Source: Larix kaempferi (lineage: Eukaryota > Streptophyta > Pinopsida > Pinales > Pinaceae). Taken from it: 64,000 nucleotides of DNA. Where the stretch lies: contig BSBM01000232.1 in the NCBI GenBank assembly GCA_027924585.1, forward strand, positions 24,897,501-24,961,500, given 5' to 3'. Position 1 is the stretch's first letter; each line of letters starts with the position of its first letter. This document shows, piece after piece, positions 9,700 through 21,070 of the stretch. Both the position numbers and the translations under genes were made by a program. The notes beneath the pieces were generated by a model. The model was not told the origin of the DNA. It did no database searches and saw only the letters and a program-made list of their open reading frames with translations.

Positions 9700-10420
9700 A
9701 TGCCAAACCTGTGCAATATATCCACACTGTACTTCCCATGAGATAGAAAAATTTCATCTTTTCTTTGTCAGATCTCAAGGCCAAGAAAGTAGTGCATTAG
9801 ACCTAAGTCTTTCATCTCGAACTCTGAGGTGAGCTCCCTCTTGCACCAAGCAATCAGATGTTCCTCTCTAGTGAGAAACAAATCATCAACATACATAACC
9901 AATATAAATGATTGGTTCTTCACTACTTTGAAGTACAAATTTGGATCAGCTTCACTCTTACAGAAACCTAGTTTCTGAAGGTAGCTATCAATTCTGGAGT
10001 ACCAAGCCCTCAGGGCTTGCTTAAGCCCATATAGAGCTTTATTTAGCTTGCAAAAATGGGACTCCTTCCCATGCACCACAAATCCTTTAGGTTGTTGAAT
10101 ATAAACCTCTTCCTCAACCTCACCATTGAGAAAGGTTGTCTTCACATCCATCTGGTGAAGTTTCCATCCTAGAACAGGTGCAAGTGCAATCATTGCTCGG
10201 ATTGTGGTGTACCTTGCCAAAGGGGAAAAGGTCTCATCATAATCGATGCCTTCTTTCTGAGAGAAACCTCTGGCAACGAATCTAGCTTTATACTTCTCAA
10301 TGCTACCATCTGTGGCATGCTTTATCTTGTAAAGCCATATGGAAGTCACAATGGACTTCCCATCAGGTTTGGTAACGACATCCCAAACATCATTCTTCAT
10401 TATAGAGTTGTACTCTTATG
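9700..10420 (-). pseudogene. Copia reverse transcriptase, element A
   Basis: A 210-residue frame (9768-10400) carries KARFVARGFSQKEGIDYDETFSP with ARYTTIR, then HQMDVKTTFLNGEVEEEVYI (first catalytic Asp), LYGLKQALRAWY and VMYVDDLFL (catalytic YVDD). The end reads [15 protein letters not shown]. Both active-site motifs are intact but the frame breaks toward the RNase H. Usual motifs such as LYGLKQAPRAWY are slightly altered (P to L). Confidence 0.93.
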
Positions 10421-10844
10421 TCATTGCATATTTCCAAACTTGATGCTTTGCAACTTCTTCATATGAGGATGGTTCTGAATCACTGATGTGACTCATCGGT
10501 GCAACATACCCTGAATATATGTTAGGTTTCTTGCGCTCTTTGGATGAGCCTGCTGGTGATCCATGTTTCTATGCCTTTTGTAAGATGTCTCGGCACCAAG
10601 CAGATCTTCTTTTAGAAGGAGGTTCATTAGGTGATCTTTCAACCAGTTCTACTGGTTCTTCAGGAGCTAGCGAATCTGAGGCATCTTTTGGTTTCTCCCT
10701 CTCTAACTCTGAAGGGGGGGAATCAAATTCGGGATCCTCCATCTCTGAATCACATTGAATCTCTTTAGATCTTTTGAAAGTAGCTTCCTCATGGAAGGTA
10801 ACATCTCGGCTGACTTCAATGTGTCTCTCACCAGATACATATAT

Positions 10845-11650
10845 TTAGTATGATTTGGATGACTCGCTATAACCCACAAAGGTTCCTTTCTTTCCAGAAG
10901 GCTCCATCTTTGTTCTCTTTTCTTTCGGTACATGAATGTATACTGGGCTCCCAAAGATCCTTAAGTGTAAGATGTTCGGCTTCTCATTGGTAAACACTTC
11001 TTCTGGTGTCTTCTCATCTATAATGGAATGCGGGCTTCTATTATGTATGTACACAATTGTACGGGTGGCTTCTTCCCATAATGATGTAGACATATCTTGA
11101 TTATGCATCATGGCTTTTACAGCCTCACATATGGTTCTATTCTTTCTTTCGGCAACCCCATTTTTTTTAGGGTTGTATGGTATTGTTAATTGTCTATATA
11201 TTCCTGCATCACTACATAGCTCATTAAATTCATGTGAATCAAATTCACCTCCATTATCAGACCTTAATTCATAGATGTGATTTTCTGATTTTCAACTAGG
11301 GATTTAAACTCTTTAAATTTGCTAAGAGTTTCACTTTTATCCTTCATGAAATAAATCCATGAATTCCTAGAAAAATCATCTATGAATAGTACATAATATA
11401 AGAAGCCACTCAGGGAGGGGGATGACATGGGACCACATACATCAGAATGTATTAAATCTAAAATCCCTTTAGATCTAGTAGAACTGCTAGAATTTTTTTT
11501 CTTAACATTCATCCCAAGTGCACAACCCCGACATACACTATCATATTTGAAATCAAATATGGGCATACCTTTTACCATATTTTGAAGTCCTAGTAGCGCT
11601 TTGTAGTGTAGGTGTCCAAGCCTTCAGTTCCATAGCTTGCATGGAATGAT
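10845..11650 (-). pseudogene. Copia integrase, element A
   Basis: Minus-strand frames give the GAG-pre-integrase finger residues CRGCALG (about 11520), then LIHSDVCGPM (first Asp), FIDDFSRNSWIYFM and ELRSDNGGEF (second Asp, about 11250). ERKNRTICEAVKAMM carries the catalytic Glu (about 11110-11150). The tail reads LRIFGSPVYIHVPKEKRTKM and FVGYSESSKSY. The DDE residues are present but at least two frame changes separate the pieces. Confidence 0.88.
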
Positions 11651-11832
11651 AGTGTGGTGAATCATAACTTGAATGTACTTCTCGAGTAGCTTGTAGAGTC
11701 CTCCCTCTCGAACTCCAATCACAGCAGCAGACTCTAGGATTTTGTTCTTCAGCCATAAAAGTGCTTTGTTATCCATGAAGATAACTTGGACGCCTTTGTC
11801 TTTAAGAACCAAAACTTAGCTAAGGTTCTTAT

Positions 11833-12892
11833 TCAATCCTGGAACATATAGAATGTCCTCCACATGTATAATATCACGGTGCTTAGTTGGAATGAGGTGG
11901 ATCCAACTCCTTGGATCGAATAAGTTGAGTTGTCACCCAACTCTACCATGCATGTGAATTCTTTCTCTTTTAGATCGGTGATGGTACTCTTGTAACTAGT
12001 CATATGTTTGGATGCACCAGCATCAATCAACCATGTGTCTGCATTTTTTATGACGGATCCCGAAAGGGATGAGACAAGATAATACTCCCTTCTTGTCTCG
12101 TTTTCTTCGGATGCATTCTTTTGATTGATTTCATCTTCTATGAAGAAATGGCCTTTCTTGTTGCAATTGAAGCATCTAGCTTTTGACTTGTCAAATCCTT
12201 TTTTGAACTTCTTCTTCTTTGAATGAGAGAACTTCCTTTGAAAGAAGGGTTTATTTCCTTTTGTTCATTCTTGTCGTGAGGGAAATATTTTCTTCTTTGA
12301 TGCACACTGACTTGCTCTGGATTCTCCCATCCTCTTGGAGGCAGTCATGCCACAACCTTTCGAAGTTAGGTTGTACCTCTCGTCCATTTACCACAGACAA
12401 TAATGTCTCCCATGAAGATGGGAGACCATTAATAGCGGTTTGGAGAAAATGATCTTCATCCACCACTACCCCAATACTAGCAAGTTGATCTCTTACCTGA
12501 GAGATCTTGGAGAATAAGGAGGCCATTGTCTAATCCATCTCCATCTTTAAGTTCCGAAACTTATTCTTCAATGCCCTCTTTTGACTCGGGTCCTTCTTCT
12601 CATATAGATTAGTCAATGTATCATAACATGCTTTCGCGTTCTTCAACGGTGTGATCACGGGCATCAAGTTATCTTTTACCGAATCATAAATGATCTATTT
12701 AGCCTTAGCTTTATTCTTCTTGAAGTTGATGTGCCCTGCATTAGATGTAGGCTCTTCCACCACAGTGGATACATAGCCATCCAATTCATGTTCCTCTAGG
12801 CTGTTGAGAATATTATCCTTCCAAGTGTTGAAGTTTGAGGTGCCCTCAATACGGTCTTCCGGTCGTACAGAGACTGATTCCATAGTATTCAA
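11833..12892 (-). pseudogene. Copia gag and protease, element A
   Basis: Gag begins at 12892 (MNTMESVSVRPEDRIEGTSN then FNTWKDNILNSLEEHEL), a typical Copia N-terminus just inside the primer site. A second piece (12251-12526) holds LPSSWETLL. The knuckle reads CFNCNKKGHFF near 12150-12175 and lacks its last cysteine. Protease (11833-12030) carries WLIDAGASKHMT where DSGAS is usual, so the serine of the catalytic triplet is alanine. Stops and frameshifts separate the parts. Confidence 0.85.
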
Positions 12893-12958
12893 ATCTTGTG
12901 CTCAACTTCTCAGGATCAACGTAGCTGGCATGCAAAACTGAGCTCCTTCACGCCCTGA

Positions 12959-12970
12959 GCTCTGATACCA
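12959..12970 (-). promoter_or_regulatory. Primer binding site of element A
   Basis: Minus strand TGGTATCAGAGC lies directly against the LTR that starts at 12971, the standard initiator Met tRNA site. Confidence 0.93.
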
Positions 12971-13546
12971 TGTTGAAATTTGGTTGAGATTTGATCTTTA
13001 ATTCTTTTAGATGCAGAGACTTGAAGCAATGAGACAATTCAATCCATGAAATTCATACACCCATAACACAAGATATTCCCTGGGGAAAATCCTCAAAATT
13101 ATGAGAACAAAACCTCAGCAATTCTTCTTAGTATAATATAATGGATAGCAGAGAATTCTTTCTTTTACAACATAGCAGATTGCTTTCGGAAGATAAGAGA
13201 TCACCAAACTTCTTGGTGAAGATACAGAAGCAATAGAGAAGAGAGATCAATCGGATGTGTGACCAACACAACAATAACAAGCATGAACAATACCCTGCAC
13301 AAAGAGAAGCGCCTTTCCTTCAATGGAGAAGAGAATTTGCTTCACACTGGATTCAACAATCCATATTTATACATTCTTCTCTTCTATTTTTAACTTAACA
13401 TATTTATACATTCTTCTCTTCTATTTTTAACTTCTAACTTCAGGATGAACTCGCCCTCAAACTGGATGTATTAATCTTGCATGGAGTGGTGCACCCCACT
13501 TCTCATGTAGTGCTTCATCTCACTGAGTTGTCACTTAGGATGAACT
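12971..13546 (-). repeat. 5' LTR of element A, inner half
   Basis: It matches 7366-7910 and stops at GATGAACT, where element B begins. It holds a tandem duplication of about 36 bp around CATATTTATACATTCTTCTC (13361-13435) that the other LTR lacks; the repeated segment includes the minus-strand TATA box. Confidence 0.95.
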
Positions 13547-14118
13547 TGTTGAAATAATGTAACTTCGAAGAATATTCTACTTGTATTATTCCTCCTACGG
13601 GAGATGTCATTAATGTAAAGGGCCATGAGGTAAAACCTCCATTGTAAGTCGGGTCAATAGTACCCAAAAGAATGTAATATAAATATTATTTTGAGTTTTC
13701 CTAGAGAGGTCGACCCAGTCAAATTAGTGAGGACGGCCTAGTTAGGTTAAATGGTCAAGTGAAAAATAAAGTATAAATAGAGAGTGTCACTCTCTCATTT
13801 GCACCATTCACTCACTCAAGCATTGCGCAAGAGAGGAATACGAAGGCTACCGAAGAAGGAGGAGGATTGTTCTTGGCTATTTTCTTTGGGTTTTGTCTCT
13901 CTTTCTTATGATACTTATTTCTTTGGGCATTGTACTTTGGTAATCTATGTTGAGGAATTTTTGATGGGTTTTCTTCCCCTTGAGGGTTTCCCGGGATAAA
14001 TTGTTGTGTACCTTGTGATTGTGTATCTTTTAGTGATCCTTTGTATATTTTTATTGTGAAAATTTATTAAATTCTAATGAAGTAGGAATCTAAGTTATTG
14101 CAGCATATAAATTCAACA
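13547..14118 (+). repeat. 5' LTR of element B
   Basis: 572 bp with a TATA box GTATAAATAG at 13771-13780. It differs from 26763-27333 by roughly 7% by eye. A 71-codon frame inside it (13784-13999) occurs in both LTRs but has no recognisable domain and lies just past the TATA box, so it is probably untranslated leader. Confidence 0.95.
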
Positions 14119-14130
14119 TGGTATCAAAGC
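14119..14130 (+). promoter_or_regulatory. Primer binding site of element B
   Basis: TGGTATCAAAGC begins at the base after the LTR. It matches the initiator Met tRNA 3' end with one change from TGGTATCAGAGC. Confidence 0.9.
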
Positions 14131-14274
14131 TAGACTGAAAAGAGCAGCTTTCACTAGGGAAAATCTCTCTCTCTTTCTCCGAAAACTAGTCATCTTGGAA
14201 GTTTCGCTATAAATCACTTTTGGAGAAGGTTCAGGATCTGAAACTTGGATAGGCTGAAGAAGAAAGGTTCATGT

Positions 14275-15703
14275 TGTTGATCAAATTGACATTGTTAGCA
14301 ACATAGATTGAGGTTGATTGATCACCGCAGAGTTTGCAGTTGAACAAAGAACGATCGATCCAATCAAACGTAGAAACGCATAGTCACAACAATATAATTT
14401 AGCAGATATTGGATGGCTCAGATCATCTCAAGGACATATATCGACGATGGGGAAACAGTTCATGAAGTAGATATGCATGGGAGATAGCGATCTACAAAGC
14501 CGAAATCAAGAGTTCCACATAGTAGCAAATCGACGGATGAGATCGAAGCCGAAGAGATCGACATCTCACATAGCAATCCGCAGAAGAAAGAAGTTTGAAG
14601 GTTAAGTGGATGAGGAGTTAGGTGGGATTTAAAAGTCCACAGTAGATCAAAGATCGGACGACGCAAAGAGACTGCAGAAGATGACTTGCAGATTTGACGA
14701 TCGTAAAGAATTGTGGAAGATGATTTGCGGGAGATGAATTGCGGAAGCCAGAAAAGGTTGGAAGGCACACCCACAACCCGCAATTACGGAAGGGAATCGC
14801 ACATGGATATCCACTGTAGATCGGAGATCGGACGGCATAGAGAGACTGCGGAAGAAGACTTGCAGATCCGACGGTCGTAAATAATTGCGGAAGACAATTT
14901 GTGGGAGATGAATTGTGGAAGCCATAAAAGGTCGGAAGGCACGCCCACAACCCGCAACCCGCAATTGTGGAAGGGAAGCGCACCCGCAAATTTTGGAAGG
15001 GTTCATTGCGGAAGCCGATTTGCAAAAGTATTTTTTGAAATCATGCCCACAATTGCGGAATGAAGACGATTCCGCAAGATAGTTTCAGAAGCCAACTTGT
15101 GGAGGGAGTTTGCGAAGGCACGCCTGCAATTGCGGAAGGGAGATGATTATGTGAGGATGTTGTGGAAAGGACATTGCGGAAAGCCAATTGTGGAAGAATG
15201 TTCTGCAAATTTTAGAATCCGATTTTGAAGGGTTATGATGAAGATACGTGACTGTTAAATGAAGAGACACGGCTGAGGGTATATAAGAAGAGATTTAAAC
15301 CTTCAACTAAGCATCTTTGTACATTCAATTGGAAGATCAATTAGGGTACAAAAGTTAGAGCTCGAATTATTATGTAAGGGAGGTTGGGAGGCACAAGGAC
15401 AGGAAGCAAGCCTATAGGAGATCGTAGCCTCCTTCCAGTTGTTGCTGGTAAACATGGTGTTGGTGCATCCTTCAGTCGTAGCTGAAAAATTGAGTGTTGG
15501 TGCATCCAGCAAGTTGGTTCTTGCAAACTATTTGTAAATATAATTTTGCAATAATAGAAAGTATTGGTGGTTTTCCCAATTGGGCTTCCACATATTGTGT
15601 GTTCTATATTTCATTGTTGATTTGGGTTTAAGTGATAAAAAATTAAATAGATAATCTAATTCTGATTCACCCCCCCCTCTTAGTATTACTTGATATTCTA
15701 ACA
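14275..15703 (+). repeat. 5' LTR of element C, 1429 bp
   Basis: It carries an internal tandem duplication with a period of about 174 bp (units starting near GTAGATC at 14642 and 14816) that is single in the 3' LTR, which explains most of the length difference. TATA-like GTATATAAG is at 15279-15287. It is rich in the word TTGCGGAA. Frames inside it (for example 14618-15025, minus) are repeat-driven and not genes. Confidence 0.93.
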
Positions 15704-15705
15704 AT

Positions 15706-15717
15706 TGGTGTCAAAGC
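15706..15717 (+). promoter_or_regulatory. Primer binding site of element C
   Basis: TGGTGTCAAAGC lies two bases after the LTR end. It is a slightly diverged initiator Met-type site. Confidence 0.85.
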
Positions 15718-15766
15718 GAGCTCTTCACTAAAAGTTTAAACACTTGAAGAGAGATCTTTTATCACT

Positions 15767-17300
15767 ATGGATCAACAAGTAAAAATGTCCTCCAAGGTTC
15801 CAATATTCAATGGAGAATATTATGCATTCTGGAGCATCAGGATGAGAAGCCATATATTGTCTCTTGGATTAGATGTTTGGATGTCTATAGAAACAGGATA
15901 CACATATCCCAAAACCCCTCCCACGGATCTTGAAGGAATAAAACAATTTGGAAGTAATGCTAAAGTTGTTAATGCAATCTTGGTTGGATTAGCCAGAACT
16001 ATCTTTGCCAAAGTAATGCATTGCAAAACAACGAAGGATATCTCGGACAAATTGCAGACCATCTATGAAGGAGATATCAAGGTAAAAAGGGAAAAACTCC
16101 AGACTTTTAAAACCCAATTTGAAAGTCTAAAAATGAAGGAATAAGAGAACATTTCAGAATACTTTGAGAGAATTGATGAAATCGTTAATGCAATTCAAGG
16201 GCTAGGAGAAGAATTGAAAGAAAAGGAAATAGTTGAAAAAGTACTAAGATCACTTCCAATGATTTGCAATCCTAAGATTTCCACACTAGAAGATAGAGAA
16301 TATCTTGACATACTCACCATGGAAGAACTATATGGGATTCTCATAGCTTATGAAATGAGGATTGGGCAAGATAATTCTCAAAATAAGGAAGCAGCTTTTA
16401 AAGCATCAAAAGTAGCTAAGAAATCTAAAACAAAGTTTCAATTAGAAGACTCTGATGATGAAGAAGCACTTCTTGTTAAAAATCTTAAGAGAGGTACTGG
16501 TAAGTTCAAAGGGAAATCACCCTTAAAAATTTTTAACTATGGGGGAATTGGTCACTTTGCGTCAAAACGTCCTTATCCCAAACAAGAAGACAATGATAAG
16601 TGCTCTAATAAATTCAAGAAAAACAAAAAGAAGACCTTTTCACGGGAATAGAGTGGGAAGACGATGATAAGTGCTCTTCAAATGAGTCTAGGGAAGATGA
16701 AGTAGCAGAATTCCTATTCATTGGAATAGAAAATAAAATCTCTAAAGAAGAAGTAGAAGGTGTGGTAGATCTTGAAGCAGAACTTGTAAATGCTCTTGAA
16801 GAATTAGAAAGAATTATTGATGACTTAAAAAATCAGTTTCAAGAAGCCAAAAGGGTCGAAAACAATCTAGAACAACAGCTCAAGAAACGAGAAGAAGAAT
16901 TAGAAAAGCTCGAAGTTGAAATGATCTTGCTTAGAAAGAAGACTGATGAAGAATCCTTTCAATTAAAATTTAAGAGTAGCTCAAAAACTCTAGATGATAT
17001 TCTAAGTTGTCAAATATCATTCAGTAATAAAACCGGACTAGGTTATGACAAAAGAAAGAAGTCAGAACAATCCTCTTTCATAAATAAATAAGGAAATAAA
17101 AGAAGTTATGTTGATGCAATTATGAAATCAACTGTAAAGGAATATAGTAAAAAATTTGCTCACTCTCAAAATGAAAGCGGGATAGATAATGTGCCAAGTA
17201 GACATCAACAAATCTTTTTGGGAAATTGTTATGCATGTAACAATTTTGGACATAAAGCAATGGAGTGTAAAGCATACCAAAAACATAATCAGAAATCTCT
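15767..17300 (+). pseudogene. Copia gag with coiled coil and several CCHC knuckles, element C
   Basis: It starts MDQQVKMSSKVPIFNGEYYA then FWSIRMRSHI, a classic Copia gag start, and is stopped at 16142. Residues continue from about 16150 through ISEYFERIDEI and RSLPMICNPK. A first knuckle reads FNYGGIGHFASKRPY with cysteines lost. A Glu/Lys-rich heptad-like stretch (16762-17000) predicts a coiled coil. An intact CCHC knuckle CYACNNFGHKAMECK follows at 17227-17271. At least three stops or frame changes occur. Confidence 0.9.
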
Positions 17301-17883
17301 CTACTAGAATGGCATTTCTAGTGTTTTTCAAGGAGGAAGAAAGCATAATTATTTTACACCCTTACTGAGGTATGACATAAAATGTTACAAGTGTGGTAAC
17401 CAAGGACACATAGCTAAGAATTGTAAACTCAATGTTCCTATTGGGAAAGGCATTACATCACAATCTCTTTTCTATAAGAAGATTGTTGCTAGAAGCAATC
17501 CAAAAGGAAGAAGTTATAACCCTTTTTCTCCTCTACAGAGTTACAGTATAGAATGTTACAGATGTGGTAACCTAGGACACATAGCTAGAAATTGTAAACT
17601 AGTGATTCCTATGAAGAATGAAATCACAAAATATCAAGGCAATGAGGAAAATAAGGTTTGGAAGAAGAAGGAAGATATGGAATGTTCAATCGCTCTATGT
17701 GCAACAGAAAAACAAAATATATGGCATGTGGACAGTGGATGCTCAAAATATATGACAGGAGACCCACATAGATTTATAATCCTAAAAAGAAATAAAAAAG
17801 GAAAAGTCACCTTTGGAGATAATCGATCCTCTAAAATAATTGGAAAGGGTACATTGTCTCTTAGAGACAAGATGAAAGCTTAA
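17300..17883 (+). pseudogene. Two further CCHC knuckles and aspartic protease, element C
   Basis: CYKCGNQGHIAKNCK (about 17382-17426) and CYRCGNLGHIARNCK (about 17552-17596) are near-duplicate knuckles about 170 bp apart, each after an SYN/Y-rich lead. The protease follows in the frame 17602-17883 with WHVDSGCSKYMTGD, keeping the DSG triad, then VTFGDN and IIGKGTL. The frame stops at 17881. Confidence 0.88.
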
Positions 17884-18021
17884 AATGTTTTGCTTCTAAA
17901 GAAATTAAAACCTAATCTTTTAAGTGTGAGCCAAACATGTTATCAATGACACATATGTATATGTGATTCCAAGAAGTGTGAAATCAGAATAAAATATTCA
18001 GGAAAACTTGTTGGGACTGCT

Positions 18022-19066
18022 ATGAGAACTCCAAGCAATGTGTATATTCTAGAAAATAAAGAACAGTGTTATATGAGTCAAATTGATGAAAGTTTGCTAT
18101 GGCATAGAAGGATGGGGCACTTGAACTTTGACAATCTTGTAAAAGTTAGTAAGAAAGGAGCTGTAAGAAATTTACCAAATATCATAAAACCACCAAACCA
18201 TGTTTGCAGACACTGTCTTCATGGGAAGCAAAAAAGAACGAGCTTCAAGGTCAAAGAGCATACAACCTCTCGGCCATTAGAAATAATTCACACTGACATT
18301 TGTGGACCTACAAGGACTAAAATCTTTCAAGGTGAATATTACTTCATGTTATTAATTGATGATTATACAAGGATGACTTGGGTGGCATTTCTTAAAGAAA
18401 AATCAGAAGATTTTATGAAGTTCAAAGCCTTCAAGGCACTTGTTGAAAATGAAGCAAATCTCAAGATTAAATGTCTAAGATCAGATAATGGTGGTGAGTT
18501 TGCCTCAAATGAATTCAATGATTTTTTTTAAACTCACGGAATCAAGAGGCAGTTTTCAGCCCCAAAAACTTCAACAAAATGGAGTTGTTGAGAGGAAAAA
18601 TAGGACTGTCCAAGAAGCAGCTAGAACTATGCTAAATGAAGCAAAACCTCCTGATGGCTATTGGAGAGAAGCAGTATATATTGATGTCTATGTACAAAAC
18701 AGAGGACAGCTCAGAGTAAATAGTGACAAAACTCCTTCTCACCTATGGTATGGAAGACCAACTTCAGTTAAATATTTTAGAGTATTTGGAAGTAAATGCT
18801 ACATTAAAATAGATGATGATAATCTAGGGAAGTTTGACTCTAGAACATACGAAGGCATATTTCTTGGATATTCTTCCACCAAAATAGCATACATATGTTA
18901 TAATATAAGGTTGCACATGATCATAGAAAGTGAAAATGTAACTGTTGATGACACTAAACCAAGAAGAATACAAATCCAAGAAAGTGTGGATGTTGAAGAA
19001 ACTAATGATGAAGAAATAGATGATGAAGAAAATTCACAACAAGAGGATACTTTTGAAGAAGAATAA
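18022..19066 (+). pseudogene. Copia integrase, element C
   Basis: The frame 18022-18531 has LLWHRRMGHLNFDNL (zinc finger), CRHCLHGKQ, then IHTDICGPT (first Asp), LIDDYTRMTWVAFLKEKSE and RSDNGGEFASNEF (second Asp). After a frameshift near 18530 the frame 18488-19066 gives GVVERKNRTVQEAARTML (catalytic Glu) and FRVFGSKCYIK, then GIFLGYSSTKIAY. The tail is very acidic (EETNDEEIDDEENSQQEDTF). Confidence 0.9.
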
Positions 19067-19810
19067 GAAGAGAAAGTAGAGGAAGAAGAACCACACGAAA
19101 ATGAAAATGAAGACTCCCATACACAAAAACACCATCCAGACGAGTTCAAAAGAATCATCCTGAAAGTCAAATAATTGGTAACAAAAATTCAGGAGTTAAA
19201 ACAAGGAGAAAACTGTTTTATGATGAAGAACAAGCACTACTTTCGATAGTATAACCCAAAACCTTTAAAGAATCTTGCAAAAGTGAGGATTGGATCAATG
19301 TGATGAATGATGAACTTGATCAAATAGAGAAGAGCCAAACCTGGGAAATTGTCCCAAGACCTAAGGACATGAATGTTATTGGAACCAAATGGATCTTTAA
19401 AAACAAGTTCAATCAGGATGGTCATGTGATAAGGAACAAGGCCTGATTAGTATGCAAGGGATATGCTCAAGTAGAAGGTGTGTATTTTGAAGAAACTTTT
19501 GCACCTGTGGAAAGACTTGAATCCATTAGGATGTTTTTAGCTTTTGCATGCTAAAAGAACTTTAAAGTGTGTCAAATTGATGTAAAATGTACATTTCTTA
19601 ATGGAGAACTTGAAGAAGAAGTATATGTTGAGCAGCCTGAAGTTTTTCTCTTATTAGAAAATAGAGATTATGTTTGCAAAATTAAGAAGGAACTATATGA
19701 TCTTAAACAAGCTCCAAGAGATGGTTCTCAAGACTTGACAAATATTTAAAGTAGCAAGGATATAAAAGAGGGGCCATTGACAGTAATCTATACATAAAGT
19801 TTGAAAACAA
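19067..19810 (+). pseudogene. Copia RT, N-terminal half, element C
   Basis: Pieces read TKWIFKNKFNQDGHVIRNKA, then a stop, VCKGYAQ and [36 protein letters not shown] (catalytic Asp) and VYVEQPEVF follow, and KKELYDLKQAPR precedes a break at 19747. The motifs are standard Copia RT. Stops at about 19443 and 19552 interrupt it. Confidence 0.9.
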
Positions 19811-19814
19811 AAAT

Positions 19815-20787
19815 ATGATCATTGTTGTAGTCTACGTAGATGATATCATATTTGGAAGTGATCTACAAATTCTAAGTGTAAAATTTTCCTCAGAAATGAA
19901 GAATGAATTTGAAATGTCAATGTTGGGGGAACTAACATTCTTTCTAGGTTTACAAGTATCTCAATCTGAGAAATGGATCTTTATCTCTCAAACTAAGTAT
20001 ATCAAAGAGATGTTGAAAAAGTTCAAAATGGAAGAATCCAAACCTATTAGTACTCCTATGGTCACTGGTTGTAAATTGAGCAAGGATGATGAATCCTTGG
20101 AAGTAGATCATTCTATGTATAGTTCAATGATTGGTATTTTATTATATGTAACAGCTACAAGACCATATGTAATGCAGGTTGTAGGTGTGTTTGTCAGATT
20201 CCAATCAACCCCAAAAGAAACATATGTTGTTGTGGTAAAAAGAATTCTTAGATATCTAAAAGGTACTATGGATTATGGATTATGGTATCCAAAAATCAAT
20301 AACTTCACTCTAAGGGAATTCACTAATGCAGATTGGGAAGGAAGTGTTGATGACAGAAAAAGCACTAGTGGAGCAACATTTTACTTAGGAAACTGCTTGG
20401 TGTCATGGCTAAGAAAAAAACAGTCTTCTATTTCATTGTCTACAGCAGAAGCCGAGTATATTGTTGTTGCATCATGTTGTACACAAGTCATTTGGATGAA
20501 ACAAACATTAGAAGATTTACTTGTAAAACATGAGGATCCCATTGTTATACATTGTGACAATACAGGTGCTATAAACATATCCAAAAAATCTTGGTATGCA
20601 CTCTAAGACAAAACATATTACAATCAAATATCATTTTCTAAGAGAGCAATTGACTCAAAAAGTGGTCAAATTGGAGTATATTGATACAAAGGAACAAATT
20701 ACAGACATTTTTACTAAGCCATTACCTGGAGAATCATTTGCCTATCTTAGGCAACAATTGGCGGTTATCCCTATCATTAAAAATTAA
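19815..20787 (+). pseudogene. Copia RT C-terminus and RNase H, element C
   Basis: The frame 19815-20606 opens with VVVYVDDIIFGSD (catalytic YVDD) and LGELTFFLGLQV. RNase H landmarks are MIGILLYVTATRPYV, LRYLKGTMDYGLWY, FTNADWEGSVDDRKSTSGA, STAEAEYIVVASC and HCDNTGAINISK. After a 1-base shift near 20600, SKTKHITIKYHFLRE and DIFTKPLPGESF complete the domain at 20787. This is the best preserved part of element C. Confidence 0.93.
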
Positions 20788-21070
20788 CTAAAAGGAAGAA
20801 AAACCTGGCATAGGAAGAGGAGAAATGTTGATAGGGGGAGACACACCCACAAGGGGAGTGTTTTTAAATTTTTTATGGTCCATTGGTAAATAATTCTGAG
20901 TGGATTTGATCTATTCAAAGGTGGATTGATGTTACTGGTATATAGAAAAATGGAGCAACATTATAGGGGGAGTTTCGTTTCTAAAATTTGTCATTGTTGT
21001 CAAAGGGGGAGAAAAAGTTCCTTTTCGATGTCAAAGGAAGGTGTTTCCAATCAACGCTAAAGGGGGAGAT
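20788..21070 (+). promoter_or_regulatory. Repeated polypurine tracts before the 3' LTR of element C
   Basis: Several AGGGGGAG-like tracts occur (about 20830, 20963, 21004) before the tract AAAGGGGGAGA that abuts the LTR at 21071. The last one primes plus-strand synthesis in this family; the others may be relics or secondary primers. Confidence 0.7.

Noticed and set aside
12959-12970. tRNA gene fragments suggested by TGGTATCAGAGC-type words
   Set aside because: These are LTR primer binding sites next to LTR ends; no cloverleaf is present.
14618-15025. 135- and 119-codon minus-strand frames
   Set aside because: They lie inside the 5' LTR of element C and are driven by its internal duplication. 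The 3' LTR has similar shadows (21386-21781).
18898-19170. 90-codon Ser-rich minus-strand frame
   Set aside because: It is antisense to the acidic Glu-rich tail of the element C integrase region.
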